A model generated the notes under the pieces. It worked only from the letters and a program-made list of their open reading frames with translations, did not search any database and was not told where the DNA came from. 64,000 bases of DNA, from the NCBI RefSeq assembly GCF_001512295.1, contig NZ_LNUP01000011.1:968395-1032394 (forward strand), in the 5' to 3' direction. The position numbers and the translations under genes are program-made. Position 1 is the first letter of the stretch. Each line of letters opens with the position of its first letter. Of this stretch, positions 38,305 to 47,120 are shown piece after piece. The DNA is from Pseudomonas sp. EpS/L25 (GTDB lineage: Bacteria; Pseudomonadota; Gammaproteobacteria; Pseudomonadales; Pseudomonadaceae).

Positions 38305-38772
38305 ATGGATTCCCGCCCAGTCGTCCACCTGTTCAGCGCCCTCGCTCCCTCGACCAAAACCCTGGGTCCGAGCGCCGAAGCCGTTCGCGCTCTAGCGGCC
38401 CGGGGACGTGGCCAGCGCATCGCGCGCACCACCCGGCAGCTCTTGGCGCTCGGTCACCGCCGCATCATGCTGGTGTCGGGGCCGGAACGAGATGCCCTAC
38501 TGACGAATGCCGACCTGTACGGGCACTGCCAGGTGATGCTGGCGGAGGGACTGCCGCTGTTACCGCGCCTGGAGCTCGAGGCAGCAATCGAGCCGGTGTG
38601 GCCGGAGCTGGCGACCCTGCTGGACGAGGTGGCGCCAACCGCGCTGCTGTGCAGCCGCGACACCCTCGTCGCTGGCCTCGAAGCCGCCGTGCGACGCCAT
38701 GCAGGGCTCGCCGGACTGGTCATCGTGGGGCCCGGAAGCGGTGCGGCAGGATTGGTAACCTCGCGACATTGA
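38305..38772 (+). pseudogene. Headless LacI-family regulator remnant
   Basis: From about 38420 the frame reads as the C-terminal half of a LacI-family effector domain: 'RQLLALGHRRIMLVSG', then 'AEGLPLLPRLE', then 'PTALLCSRDTLVAGLEAAV' and 'GLVIVGPGSGAAGL'. The N-terminal helix-turn-helix and first lobe are missing; the bases upstream encode nothing similar in any frame. The C-terminal domain also stops early. It is best read as decay of a former regulator. A free-standing effector protein is possible but unlikely. Confidence 0.55.
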
Positions 38773-38987
38773 TACCGGAGCCGGCTCAGCCATCCGTTAG
38801 AGCCTGTTCAAAGTCTGGCGAGCTAGCGACAAGCGAGGCCCAGGCCGCCCCGCGAAAACGGCTGAGGAAGCGGACCGGGCTCGCGAACGAGTTTACAAAG
38901 GGTAGATGAGCAGTGCGCCGGAGCCGCCCAGGCCGGGCTGGCGAGCCAGGCCGTTTTCAACGCCGTTTGGTCGACGCCCGGCAGACG

Positions 38988-40883
38988 TTAAGCAGGCTCT
39001 TGGTCCCCGGGCTGTCGATGCGGCATGACGATGCCATGCAGCTTGAGGCGCCGATAGAGGGTAGCCCGGGAGATACCGAGCGCCCGGGCGGTCGGAATGG
39101 CCTTCCACCGGTGCCGCACCAGGGCCGCCAGGATCAGCCGTCGCTCGGGGCTGTCGACCGCGGGTAGCGGCTCGATGGCCGGCGCGCCGCCGGGCCGCAG
39201 ACTGGCCGGCAGGTGGTCGAGGCTGATGAGGGCGCCGTCGCACAGGGCACAGGCATAGCGCAGCACGTTGCGCAACTCGCGCACGTTGCCCGGCCAGTCG
39301 TGAGCCAGGATGGCCTCCTGCACCTGGGGCGCCAGGTCCGGCGCGGGGCGGTCACCGCACTCCTCCGCCAACAACCGCCGCGCCAGCGCCAGGCGGTCGG
39401 CACGCTCGCGCAATGGTGGCAGCTGGAAGACGGCGCCATTGAGGCGATAGAGCAGGTCTTCGCGAAACAACCCGGCGGCGACTCTTTCCGCCAGATCCCG
39501 GTGGGTGGCGCAGACCAGCCGTACGTCCACCCGCCGCGGCTGGGCACTACCCACCGGCAGCACCTCACCCTCGGCCAGCACCCGCAGCAGGCGGGTCTGC
39601 AACACCAGGGGCATGTCACCGATCTCATCGAGGAACAGGGTGCCGCCATCGGCCACCACGATCAGGCCCACGTGACCCTGGCGCTGGGCACCGGTAAAGG
39701 CGCCGGGAGCATGACCGAACAACTCGCTCTCGATCAGGCTTTCCGGCAGCGCCGCGCAATTGAGGGCGACGAAGGGTTTTGCTGAACGATCACCCCCCTG
39801 GTGCAGGGCGCGGGCGAAGACCTCCTTGCCGGTGCCGGTCTCGCCGGTGACCAGGATCGGCAGGCCGTGGCGATGGAGACGCTGGGCAGTCGCCAGGGCC
39901 AGGGTGACCCTTGGCTCCTGCTCGGGCTCGATGTCGACCTGGGCCCGGACCAGGGGGATGACCGTCCCCACCCGCCGCCGCGGTGCCCGTACCCGGGCGT
40001 GGAGGTGCGCCTCGCCCAGGCGCAGGGGTTCAGGATCGTCTTCCCGCAGTCGCGTCACCGCATCGCGACCGAACAATTCCTCGAGCCGTTGCGGCAGGTA
40101 GCCGAGTTGTTCGAGGCAAAGTTGCCGCGCCGGGCGATTGAAGCCGGTCAGGCGACCGCTGGCGTCCCAGGCCAGCAGCCATTCCGGTTGGGTCTCCAGG
40201 TAGCTGGCCTGGGCATGGCCGCAGAGCACCCAGTCACCCTGGGCGCTGTGCATGAAATAGGCGTTCTCGATGCGCTGGGCACTGTCGCGGGTGAATTGCT
40301 GGATCAGCAGCTGGCTGCGGCGGTCGTCCGGCGAGCGCGGCGCCGAGACGTCCAGCACCCCGAGCAATTCGCCATTCGGCGCGAACACCGGCGCGGCGGT
40401 ACAGGTGAGGCCGGTGAAGGCGGCGCGGAAGTGGTCGGCCTTGTGCACCGTGACCGGCGCCCGGTCGGTCAGCACCGCGGCCACCCCGCAGGTGCCCTCC
40501 TCCTGCTCGGACCAGCAGGTGCCCAGGTAGAGCCCGGCGCGGCGGCATTCTTCGCCGAGGCGATCACTCACCCGGTAGTCCAGGGTCTGGCCCTGGGCAT
40601 CGGCCAGCAGCACGCAATAATCAGCCGCCGCGATCCGCGCATGCAGGGCGCCCAGCTCGCCATCGGCGACGCGCAGGAAGTCTTCCGCCGCCTGCTGATG
40701 CTGGCGCAGTTCGTAGCGCGAGAGGATGCGCGGGCCCTGCAGGCAGCCCGGATCGAGGTGGTGCTGCTCGAAGGAGCGGCGCCAGGATTCGAGGATGCGG
40801 CCGGGCGGGCCGGGGTTGCGCAGCGGAGCGCGCAGGGCCTGGTCGATGGCACGGGCGTGGTGGTGCGCCTGGGCAGACAGCAT
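38988..40883 (-). CDS. acoR: Sigma-54-dependent activator of acetoin catabolism
   Basis: AcoR activates the aco genes in response to acetoin. The 631-residue protein has an N-terminal GAF-like sensory part, a central AAA+ domain and a Fis-type HTH. '[20 protein letters not shown]' is Walker A, '[14 protein letters not shown]' the sigma-54 contact loop, '[14 protein letters not shown]' Walker B, and '[20 protein letters not shown]' the DNA-binding helices. It is divergent from acoXABC. The 300-base gap holds a 17-bp palindrome and a -24/-12 promoter that match its mode of action. The length fits the AcoR family. Confidence 0.95.
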   Translation of the reverse strand: MLSAQAHHHARAIDQALRAPLRNPGPPGRILESWRRSFEQHHLDPGCLQGPRILSRYELRQHQQAAEDFLRVADGELGALHARIAAADYCVLLADAQGQTLDYRVSDRLGEECRRAGLYLGTCWSEQEEGTCGVAAVLTDRAPVTVHKADHFRAAFTGLTCTAAPVFAPNGELLGVLDVSAPRSPDDRRSQLLIQQFTRDSAQRIENAYFMHSAQGDWVLCGHAQASYLETQPEWLLAWDASGRLTGFNRPARQLCLEQLGYLPQRLEELFGRDAVTRLREDDPEPLRLGEAHLHARVRAPRRRVGTVIPLVRAQVDIEPEQEPRVTLALATAQRLHRHGLPILVTGETGTGKEVFARALHQGGDRSAKPFVALNCAALPESLIESELFGHAPGAFTGAQRQGHVGLIVVADGGTLFLDEIGDMPLVLQTRLLRVLAEGEVLPVGSAQPRRVDVRLVCATHRDLAERVAAGLFREDLLYRLNGAVFQLPPLRERADRLALARRLLAEECGDRPAPDLAPQVQEAILAHDWPGNVRELRNVLRYACALCDGALISLDHLPASLRPGGAPAIEPLPAVDSPERRLILAALVRHRWKAIPTARALGISRATLYRRLKLHGIVMPHRQPGDQEPA

Positions 40884-40985
40884 GGGGTGTCTCTCCCTGA
40901 ATTCCGGTCATGGCATGGAAGGCCGGTCATTGTTCTGCCCCTCATTTAGCGCCCCCTGGCCCCGGCCTTCAAGTCCGCCGCGCCA

Positions 40986-41034
40986 TGAGACGAATCGTCT
41001 CAGCGTCTCGCGCCCCTACTCCGCTCCTGAGACG
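40986..41034. promoter_or_regulatory. Probable AcoR upstream activating sequences
   Basis: TGAGACGAATCGTCTCA (40986-41002) is a perfect palindrome around a central A. Its half-site recurs inverted as CGTCTC (41004-41009) and GAGACG (41029-41034). The first centre is about 150 bases before the expected start of transcription, the normal distance for an enhancer bound by a sigma-54 activator such as AcoR. Confidence 0.7.
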
Positions 41035-41121
41035 TACCGGCTCGGCAGGCACGCCGAGCGCCACTACCCATTGTCCCGGCAACCCGCGCCGTGCCTGGGA
41101 TACAGAGCGATAGGAGCGACC

Positions 41122-41137
41122 TGGCACCGGCCTTGCT
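41122..41137 (+). promoter_or_regulatory. Sigma-54 (-24/-12) promoter of the acetoin operon
   Basis: TGGCAC (41122-41127), five bases, then TTGCT (41133-41137) is a full match to the TGGCAC-N5-TTGC consensus with correct GG-GC spacing. It lies upstream of acoXABC-bdh and next to the gene for a GAFTGA-containing activator. Transcription should begin near 41148. Confidence 0.85.
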
Positions 41138-41183
41138 CGGGGCTTTGCGACGCTCCCATGACAACGACAAGAGGGCCAGCCCC

Positions 41184-41258
41184 ATGAGCGCAACCTGGCA
41201 GATCGAACCGCTCCCGGCGACCGGTGGCCCCACCTCGTGGCTACAACCATGCCGGTGA
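41184..41258 (+). CDS. Leader peptide candidate before acoX (24 residues)
   Basis: The first ATG after the sigma-54 promoter, at 41184, has AGAGGG eight bases upstream and opens a 24-codon frame ending TGA at 41256. It begins MSATWQIEPLP. The frame overlaps the likely acoX start (ATG 41249), which itself lacks a good ribosome site, so it may couple translation of acoX. No similarity to a known protein is recognised. Confidence 0.45.
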   Translation: MSATWQIEPLPATGGPTSWLQPCR

Positions 41259-42298
41259 CCGTCGGCATCCTGCCCAACCCCGCCTCGGGGCGTGACCTGC
41301 GCCGCCTGACCGGCAACGCCGCCCTCACCTCCAGCACCGACAAGGCCGGAATGGTGATGCGCCTGCTGGCCGCCTTTGGCGCCACCGGCGTGGAGCGGGT
41401 GCTGCTGCCGCCGGACATGACCGGCATCGCCGCCGCCGTGCTCAAGGCCAGCGGCAGTCGCCAGGCCCGCGAACAGCGCTGGCCGGAGCTGACGTTTCTC
41501 GATCTGCCGCTGACCCAGACGGTGGACGACAGCCGTCGCGCGGCGCGGGCGCTGCTGGCCCAGGGCGCGGCGGTGATCGCCGTGCTCGGCGGTGACGGCA
41601 CCCACAAGGCAGTGGCCGCCGAGGTGGGCGACCTGCCGCTGCTGACCCTGTCCACCGGCACCAACAATGCCTTTCCCGAATTGCGCGAGGCCACCAGTGC
41701 CGGGCTGGCTGGCGGCCTGGTAGCCAGCGGCAAGATCGACCCGGCGCTGGCGCTGCGGCGCAACAAGCGGCTGCGGGTGGAAGTGCCGGAGCGCGACATC
41801 CGCGACTGGGCGCTGGTGGACGTGGCGGTCTGTCGCCAGGCCTATCTCGGCGCCCGGGCAGTGACCCGGGTGGAGGACCTGGCCGAGGTCTTCACCACCT
41901 TCGCCGAACCCTGGGCCATCGGCCTCTCGGCACTGTGTGGCCTCTGGCACCCGGTAGGTCGCGACGCCGCCCATGGCGGCTGGGTCCGTCTGGACCCGAG
42001 CGCCCTGGCACAACTGACCGTCCCCCTCGCCCCCGGCGTGCTGGCCCAGGCCGGGATCGCCGCCAGCGGCCTGCTGCTGCCGGGCGAGCCACGCACCCTG
42101 TCGCTGGCGGCCGGCACCCTGGCGCTGGACGGCGAGCGGGAAATCGAATTCGGCCCCGAGGCGCGTCCGCAGGTGACGCTGGATCTCGACGGCCCCCTGA
42201 GCATCGACGTGGAGCGGGTGCTGGAGCTGGCAGCACAGCAGCGCCTGCTGGTCCGCCGCCTGCCTGCGTCGACCCTCGGCAATCCTGGAGAACAATAA
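41237..42298 (+). CDS. acoX: AcoX, NAD kinase-like protein of acetoin operon
   Basis: AcoX proteins resemble ATP-NAD kinases and are regularly the first gene of aco operons; their exact role is unsettled and they are not always essential for acetoin growth. The 353-residue frame has 'TVGILPNPASGRDLRRLTGN' near the start, 'VIAVLGGDGTHKAVA' as the GGDG nucleotide-binding motif, and 'LLTLSTGTNNAFPELREAT'. Possible starts are GTG 41237 and ATG 41249; the ATG fits the family start 'PVTVGIL' and overlaps the leader ORF. It ends one base before acoA, so it is clearly part of the operon. Confidence 0.9.
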   Translation: MATTMPVTVGILPNPASGRDLRRLTGNAALTSSTDKAGMVMRLLAAFGATGVERVLLPPDMTGIAAAVLKASGSRQAREQRWPELTFLDLPLTQTVDDSRRAARALLAQGAAVIAVLGGDGTHKAVAAEVGDLPLLTLSTGTNNAFPELREATSAGLAGGLVASGKIDPALALRRNKRLRVEVPERDIRDWALVDVAVCRQAYLGARAVTRVEDLAEVFTTFAEPWAIGLSALCGLWHPVGRDAAHGGWVRLDPSALAQLTVPLAPGVLAQAGIAASGLLLPGEPRTLSLAAGTLALDGEREIEFGPEARPQVTLDLDGPLSIDVERVLELAAQQRLLVRRLPASTLGNPGEQ

Positions 42299-42299
42299 G

Positions 42300-43277
42300 A
42301 TGAGCGAGACCGTAAGCGTCGATCAACTGAGCCATGCCTACCGGGTGATGCGCACCATCCGCGCCTTCGAGGAGCGGCTGCACGTGGAATTCGCCACCGG
42401 CGAGATCCCCGGCTTCGTCCACCTCTATGCCGGCGAGGAGGCCTCGGCCGCCGGCGTCATGGCCCACCTGGGCCACGAGGACAGCATCGCCTCCACCCAC
42501 CGCGGCCATGGCCACTGCATCGCCAAGGGCGTGGATGTCTACGGCATGATGGCCGAGATCTACGGCAAGAAGACCGGGGTCTGCCAGGGCAAGGGCGGCT
42601 CCATGCACATCGCCGACCTGGAAAAGGGCATGCTCGGTGCCAACGGCATCGTCGGCGCCGGGGCGCCCCTGGCCGCCGGCGCCGCCCTGGCGGCCAAGCT
42701 CAAGGGTAGCGACGCCGTGGCCGTGGCCTTCTTCGGTGACGGCGGCTCCAACGAGGGCGCGGTGTTCGAGGCCATGAACCTGGCGTCGGTGTGGAATCTG
42801 CCGTGCATCTTCGTCGCCGAGAACAACGGCTACGCCGAGGCCACCGCCTCGAACTGGTCGGTGGCCTGCGACCACATCGCCGATCGCGCCGCGGGCTTCG
42901 GCATGCCCGGGGTGACGGTGGACGGCTTCGACTTCTTCGCCGTCCATGAAGCCGCCGCGGCCGCCGTGGCCCGCGCCCGGGCCGGCGAAGGACCCTCGCT
43001 GATCGAGGTGAAGTTCACCCGCTACTTCGGCCACTTCGAAGGCGATGCCCAGACCTATCGCGACCCGAACGAGGTCAAGCAGGCCCGTGAGCAACGCGAC
43101 TGCCTGCTGCAATTCCGCGAGCGGGTGACGCGCTCCGGCCAACTCCAGCCCGCCCTGCTCGACAGCATCGACCAGGAGGTGGAACAGCTCATCGAAGACG
43201 CCGTGCGCAAGGCCAAAGCCGATCCCAAGCCCGGCCCGGAAGACCTGCTCACCGACGTCTACGTCACCTACGCCTGA
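42300..43277 (+). CDS. acoA: Acetoin dehydrogenase E1 component, alpha subunit (TPP-dependent)
   Basis: AcoA with AcoB forms the thiamine-diphosphate-dependent E1 that cleaves acetoin into acetaldehyde and an acetyl unit. The 325-residue protein has 'RTIRAFEERLHVEFATGEIP' at the start, 'HRGHGHCIAKGVDVYGMMAE' in the substrate channel, and 'AFFGDGGSNEGAVFEAMNLA' followed by 'ENNGYAEAT' as the cofactor-binding motif. It starts one base after the acoX stop, preceded by GGAG. acoB follows 25 bases later with GAGGAG. It could be confused with pyruvate E1 alpha, but the acoR-acoX context decides. Confidence 0.95.
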   Translation: MSETVSVDQLSHAYRVMRTIRAFEERLHVEFATGEIPGFVHLYAGEEASAAGVMAHLGHEDSIASTHRGHGHCIAKGVDVYGMMAEIYGKKTGVCQGKGGSMHIADLEKGMLGANGIVGAGAPLAAGAALAAKLKGSDAVAVAFFGDGGSNEGAVFEAMNLASVWNLPCIFVAENNGYAEATASNWSVACDHIADRAAGFGMPGVTVDGFDFFAVHEAAAAAVARARAGEGPSLIEVKFTRYFGHFEGDAQTYRDPNEVKQAREQRDCLLQFRERVTRSGQLQPALLDSIDQEVEQLIEDAVRKAKADPKPGPEDLLTDVYVTYA

Positions 43278-43302
43278 TCGGAAAACAACGAGGAGCGCCA
43301 CC

Positions 43303-44322
43303 ATGGCCAGAAAGATCAGCTACCAGCAAGCCATCAACGAAGCCCTGGAGCAGGAGATGCGCCGCGATCCCACCGTCTTCCTCATGGGCGAAGACAACGC
43401 CGGCGGTGCCGGCGCGCCTGGCGAGCAGGACGCCTGGGGCGGCGTGCTGGGGGTCACCAAGGGCCTCTACCACAAGTTTCCCGGGCGGGTGCTGGACACG
43501 CCGCTGTCGGAGCTCGGCTACGTCGGCGCGGCGGTGGGCGCCGCCGCCCGCGGCACCCGCCCGGTGTGCGAACTGATGTTCGTCGACTTCGCCGGCTGCT
43601 GTCTGGACCAGATCCTCAACCAGGCGGCCAAATTCCGCTACATGTTCGGCGGCAAGGCGGTCACCCCGCTGGTGCTGCGGACCATGGTCGGCGCGGGTCT
43701 CCGCGCCGCCGCCCAGCATTCGCAGATGCTGACGTCCTGGTGGACCCATATACCCGGCCTCAAGGTGGTCTGCCCGGCCACCCCCTATGATGCCAAGGGC
43801 CTGCTGATCCAGGCCATCCGCGACAATGACCCGGTGATCTTCTGCGAGCACAAGCTGCTCTACGGGATGCAGGGCGAGGTGCCCGAGGAGTCCTACGCCA
43901 TCCCCTTCGGCGAGGCCAGCTTCCTGCGTGAGGGCGACGACGTCAGCCTCATCACCTACGGCCGCATGGTGCACCTGGCCATGGAGGCCGCCAGCAACCT
44001 GGCGCGCCAGGGCGTCTCCTGCGAGGTGCTGGACCTGCGCACCACCAGCCCGCTGGATCGCGACAGCATCCTGGAAAGCGTGGAAAAGACCGGGCGCGCG
44101 GTGGTCATCGACGAGGCCAATCCGCGCTGCTCGGTGGCCACCGACATCGCCGCCCTGCTCGCCGAGCACGCCTTCGACGACCTGCGCGCCCCGGTACAGC
44201 TGGTCACGGCGCCGCACACCCCGGTGCCCTTCTCCGATGCCCTGGAAGACCTCTATATCCCCGACGCGGCCAAGATCGAGCGCGCCGTGCTGAAGATCAC
44301 CCAAGGGAGGCAGGCCGCATGA
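43303..44322 (+). CDS. acoB: Acetoin dehydrogenase E1 component, beta subunit
   Basis: AcoB completes the E1 heterotetramer. The 339-residue protein begins 'ISYQQAINEALEQEMRRDPT' and has 'VFLMGEDNAGGAGAPGEQDA' instead of the simpler GEDV found in pyruvate E1 beta; that insertion is typical for AcoB. 'LDTPLSELGYVGAAVGAAAR' provides the glutamate contacting the thiamine ring. 'CEVLDLRTTSPLDRDSIL' is in the C-terminal domain. A GAGGAG ribosome site lies seven bases before the ATG. It overlaps acoC by ATGA. Confidence 0.95.
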   Translation: MARKISYQQAINEALEQEMRRDPTVFLMGEDNAGGAGAPGEQDAWGGVLGVTKGLYHKFPGRVLDTPLSELGYVGAAVGAAARGTRPVCELMFVDFAGCCLDQILNQAAKFRYMFGGKAVTPLVLRTMVGAGLRAAAQHSQMLTSWWTHIPGLKVVCPATPYDAKGLLIQAIRDNDPVIFCEHKLLYGMQGEVPEESYAIPFGEASFLREGDDVSLITYGRMVHLAMEAASNLARQGVSCEVLDLRTTSPLDRDSILESVEKTGRAVVIDEANPRCSVATDIAALLAEHAFDDLRAPVQLVTAPHTPVPFSDALEDLYIPDAAKIERAVLKITQGRQAA

Positions 44323-45440
44323 GCCAGATCCATACCCTGACCATGCCAAAGTGGGGCCTGTCCATGAGCGAAGGTCGGGTCAACGCCTGGCTCAAGACCG
44401 AAGGCGACAGCATCACCAAGGGCGACGAGGTGCTCGATGTCGAGACCGACAAGATCAGCAGCAGCGTCGAGGCGCCCTTCTCCGGCATCCTGCGCCGCTG
44501 CCTGGCGCGCGAGGACGAGACGCTTGCGGTAGGCGCCCTGCTGGCCATCGTGGTGGAAGGCGAGGCCAGCGACGAAGAGATCGAGGCGGTGATCGCGCGC
44601 TTCCAGGAGGAGTTCGTGCCCGGTGGCGAAGACGCCGCCGATGCCGGTCCCCAGGCCCAGCGCATCGAACTCGACGGCCGGCCGCTGCGCTATCTGGAGC
44701 GCGGTGAAGGCGGCCTGCCGCTGGTGCTGATCCACGGCTTTTCCGGTGATCTGGACAACTGGCTGTTCAACCACGAGGCGCTGGCCACCGGGCGCCGGGT
44801 GATCGCCCTGGACCTGCCGGGTCACGGTCAGTCCGGCAAGACGCTCGCCACGGCAGATCTCGCCGAGCTGGGCGCCGCCGTGCTGGCTCTGCTCGACCAT
44901 CTGGACATCCCCCGCGCCGTGCTGGTCGGCCACTCCATGGGTGGCGCCGTGGCCCTGCAACTGGCGCAGACGGCGCCGCAGCGGGTCGCCGGCCTGGTCC
45001 TGATCGGCAGCGCCGGGCTGGGCCAGGAGATCAACGGCGACTACCTGCAAGGCTTCGTCGCCGCCACCAGCCGCAACCAGCTCAAGGGACCGGTCAGCCT
45101 GCTGTTCAGTGATCCCGGCCTGGTCACCCGGCCACTGCTGGAGGACCTGCTCAAGTACAAGCGGCTGGAAGGGGTGGACCAGGCCCTGAAGCGACTGGCC
45201 GGCACGCTCTTCCCCGATGGCCAGCAGGCCCAGGTGCTGCGCCCGGTACTCAAGGGCGATCTGCCCGCCCTGGTGATCTGGGGCAAGGCCGACGCCATCA
45301 TTCCGGTCCAGCATGCCGAAGGCCTGCCGGAAACCGTTCAGGTCGAGATCCTGGAAGGCCAGGGCCATATGGTGCAGATGGAGGCCGCGGAGCGGGTCAA
45401 TGCCCTGATCCAGGCCTTCCTGCCCCGCTGCGAACGCTAG
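44319..45440 (+). CDS. acoC: Acetoin dehydrogenase E2: lipoyl domain fused to alpha/beta hydrolase-fold acyltransferase
   Basis: AcoC receives the acetyl unit from E1 on a lipoyl arm and passes it to CoA. The 373-residue protein differs from classical E2 chains. An N-terminal lipoyl domain (residues 1-80, 'DVETDKISSSVEAP', Lys45 lipoylated) is followed after a short linker by an alpha/beta hydrolase-fold domain. That domain has 'LVLIHGFSGDLDNWLFNHEA', the nucleophile motif 'GHSMGGAVAL' and a late 'EGQGHMVQMEA' histidine. This domain pairing is the Pseudomonas-type AcoC. No acoL (E3) gene is in the operon, so dihydrolipoamide dehydrogenase must come from elsewhere. Confidence 0.95.
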   Translation: MSQIHTLTMPKWGLSMSEGRVNAWLKTEGDSITKGDEVLDVETDKISSSVEAPFSGILRRCLAREDETLAVGALLAIVVEGEASDEEIEAVIARFQEEFVPGGEDAADAGPQAQRIELDGRPLRYLERGEGGLPLVLIHGFSGDLDNWLFNHEALATGRRVIALDLPGHGQSGKTLATADLAELGAAVLALLDHLDIPRAVLVGHSMGGAVALQLAQTAPQRVAGLVLIGSAGLGQEINGDYLQGFVAATSRNQLKGPVSLLFSDPGLVTRPLLEDLLKYKRLEGVDQALKRLAGTLFPDGQQAQVLRPVLKGDLPALVIWGKADAIIPVQHAEGLPETVQVEILEGQGHMVQMEAAERVNALIQAFLPRCER

Positions 45441-45452
45441 AGGAGCCTCACG

Positions 45453-47120
45453 ATGAAAGCAGCCCGTTTCCACGCCGCCCGCGATATCCGGGTGGAAGAC
45501 GTCCCAGCCCCCGGCGAGCCGGGCCCCACCCAGGTCCTGGTGAAAAACCAGTTCTGCGGCATCTGCGGTACCGACCTGCACGAGTACCTTGGCGGTCCCA
45601 TCTTCATTCCCACCGCGCCGCACAGCTACACCGGCGGTAAGGTGCCGCAGATCCTCGGCCACGAGTATTCCGGCGTGGTGAAGGCCGTGGGCAGCCAGGT
45701 GACGTCGGTGAAACCCGGTGACCGGGTCTCCATCCAGCCCATGGTGTCGCCACGCGACGACTACTATGGCCGCCGCGGCCAGTACCAGCTCAGCGAACAG
45801 CTGGCGATCATCGGCCTGCCCCATCCCTGGGGCGGCATGGCCGAGTACTCCCTGGTGGAGGATTACAACGCCATCCCCATGCCGGACGATCTCAGTATCG
45901 AGCACGCGGCGCTGATCGAACCCACGGCGGTGACCGTCTACGCCACCCACCGGGGCGGCGTAAAGCCCGGCGACAGCGTGCTGGTGGCCGGCGCCGGACC
46001 CATCGGCCAGCTGCAGGTCATGGCCGCTCGCGCGGCGGGTGCCACACGGATCTTCCTGGTGGACCTCAACGACAACCGCCTGGAGATGGCCCACCGCCTG
46101 GTGGAGGGGCTCGTCACTTTGAATCCCGGCAGCACCGATGTGCTGCGCGAGGTGCGTGCCCGCACCGCCGGGGGTGTTGGGGTGGATGTGGCCTTCGAAT
46201 GCGTGGGCGCCGAGGCGCCACTGGGGCTGTGCCTGGAGGCGGTCCGCCGCCAGGGCGTGGTGGTCCAGGTGGGGATGCAGGGCAAACCGCCGGCGCTGGA
46301 TGGCTTCACCCTGACCTACAAGGACGTCGACCTGCGCGGCTCCTGGTGCTACTCGACGCTGATGTGGCCCCAGGTGGCGGCCCTGATCGCCAGCGGCCAA
46401 CTGCCGGCGGAAAAGATCGTGACCCGCCACATCGCGCTGGACGACGTGGTGGAACAGGGCTTCGAAGCCTTGCTCGACAAGGCCGGGACCCAGTTGAAGA
46501 TCCTGTCGAACTCTAGCCCCTCCCCACGTGGCCGGCGGGGGGCCGCCGCGTGGGACTGTTCCGCCCTATTGGAAACTCGTCGCGGCGAGGCTGGAACGCG
46601 CCAGGAGCCGCCGGTGGAAGCGCACCAATCGCGGATGCGCGGACCAATCGACTTCCGGCAGGCGAAAGCCCAGGTAGTCCAGGCCGACGGCCACCAGGAA
46701 GTGGCTGAAATCCACCTCCTCTGCGTCCAACGTGGACGTCTCGTTCAACCGCGCCAGCAGCCGGTCCAGGGCGGCCAGTCGGCGGGCGCCCAGCACCGAG
46801 TCATCCTGGGCCGCACCGCCATGCTTGCGAGCGATCACCGTACCGAAGGCGGCGTCGATCAGCCCCTGGCCCAGACCGGCCAGCTGCAGGCGCTCGGTCG
46901 CGAGCGGATTGCCGCCGCCCAGCTGGTGCAGATAAATACAGATCAACAGGGTCTCGCTGAGGGCGATGCCCTCGTCGGTGATGAGTACCGGGACCTTGTT
47001 GCCGGGATGGGCGGCGAGCAAGGCCGGATCTTCGTTCCAGGGATCGCTCCACACCAGCGTCAGTCGCTCGCCGAAGCCGGCTTCGAGGGCGGTGACCCGC
47101 GCGGTGCGGGCATAGGGTGA
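45453..47120 (+). CDS. bdh: 2,3-butanediol dehydrogenase with anomalous read-through C-terminus
   Basis: This zinc alcohol dehydrogenase interconverts 2,3-butanediol and acetoin and feeds the aco pathway. 'FCGICGTDLHEYLGGPIF' gives the catalytic zinc cysteine (Cys38), 'LGHEYSGVVKAVG' follows, and 'SVLVAGAGPIGQLQVMAARA' is the NAD-binding loop. The recognisable enzyme ends near residue 352 ('GTQLKILSN', about 46508), close to the family length of about 350-360. No in-frame stop follows; the frame runs on for about 200 codons, antisense to the GST gene, to a stop at 47118. A TAG occurs in another frame at 46514, so a one-base indel near the 3' end is likely. The tail has no family resemblance. 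Confidence 0.85.
   Translation: MKAARFHAARDIRVEDVPAPGEPGPTQVLVKNQFCGICGTDLHEYLGGPIFIPTAPHSYTGGKVPQILGHEYSGVVKAVGSQVTSVKPGDRVSIQPMVSPRDDYYGRRGQYQLSEQLAIIGLPHPWGGMAEYSLVEDYNAIPMPDDLSIEHAALIEPTAVTVYATHRGGVKPGDSVLVAGAGPIGQLQVMAARAAGATRIFLVDLNDNRLEMAHRLVEGLVTLNPGSTDVLREVRARTAGGVGVDVAFECVGAEAPLGLCLEAVRRQGVVVQVGMQGKPPALDGFTLTYKDVDLRGSWCYSTLMWPQVAALIASGQLPAEKIVTRHIALDDVVEQGFEALLDKAGTQLKILSNSSPSPRGRRGAAAWDCSALLETRRGEAGTRQEPPVEAHQSRMRGPIDFRQAKAQVVQADGHQEVAEIHLLCVQRGRLVQPRQQPVQGGQSAGAQHRVILGRTAMLASDHRTEGGVDQPLAQTGQLQALGRERIAAAQLVQINTDQQGLAEGDALVGDEYRDLVAGMGGEQGRIFVPGIAPHQRQSLAEAGFEGGDPRGAGIG
46523..46554. terminator. Imperfect hairpin between bdh and the GST gene
   Basis: CCCACG (46523-46528) and CGTGGG (46549-46554) close a GC-rich hairpin with two internal mismatches. 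It lies between the ends of two convergent genes and could act for either strand; there is no T-run. Confidence 0.4.

Noticed and set aside
38800..38965. Possible dispersed element beginning AGAGCCTGTTCAAAGTC
   Set aside because: It resembles ends of repeats seen in other genomes, but no matching inverted end or second copy is visible here.
43303..45440. Pyruvate dehydrogenase E1/E2 instead of acetoin dehydrogenase
   Set aside because: The hydrolase-fold AcoC, the AcoB insertion after GED, AcoX and AcoR with a sigma-54 promoter all fit acetoin dehydrogenase.
44253..46430. 725-codon open frame on the minus strand
   Set aside because: It is antisense to acoB, acoC and bdh, has no family motifs and is rich in Gly/His/Gln/Ala as expected of a high-GC shadow frame.
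46523..47120. Fusion of butanediol dehydrogenase to a second functional domain
   Set aside because: The extra 200 residues are the antisense reading of a convincing GST gene and do not look like a protein domain.
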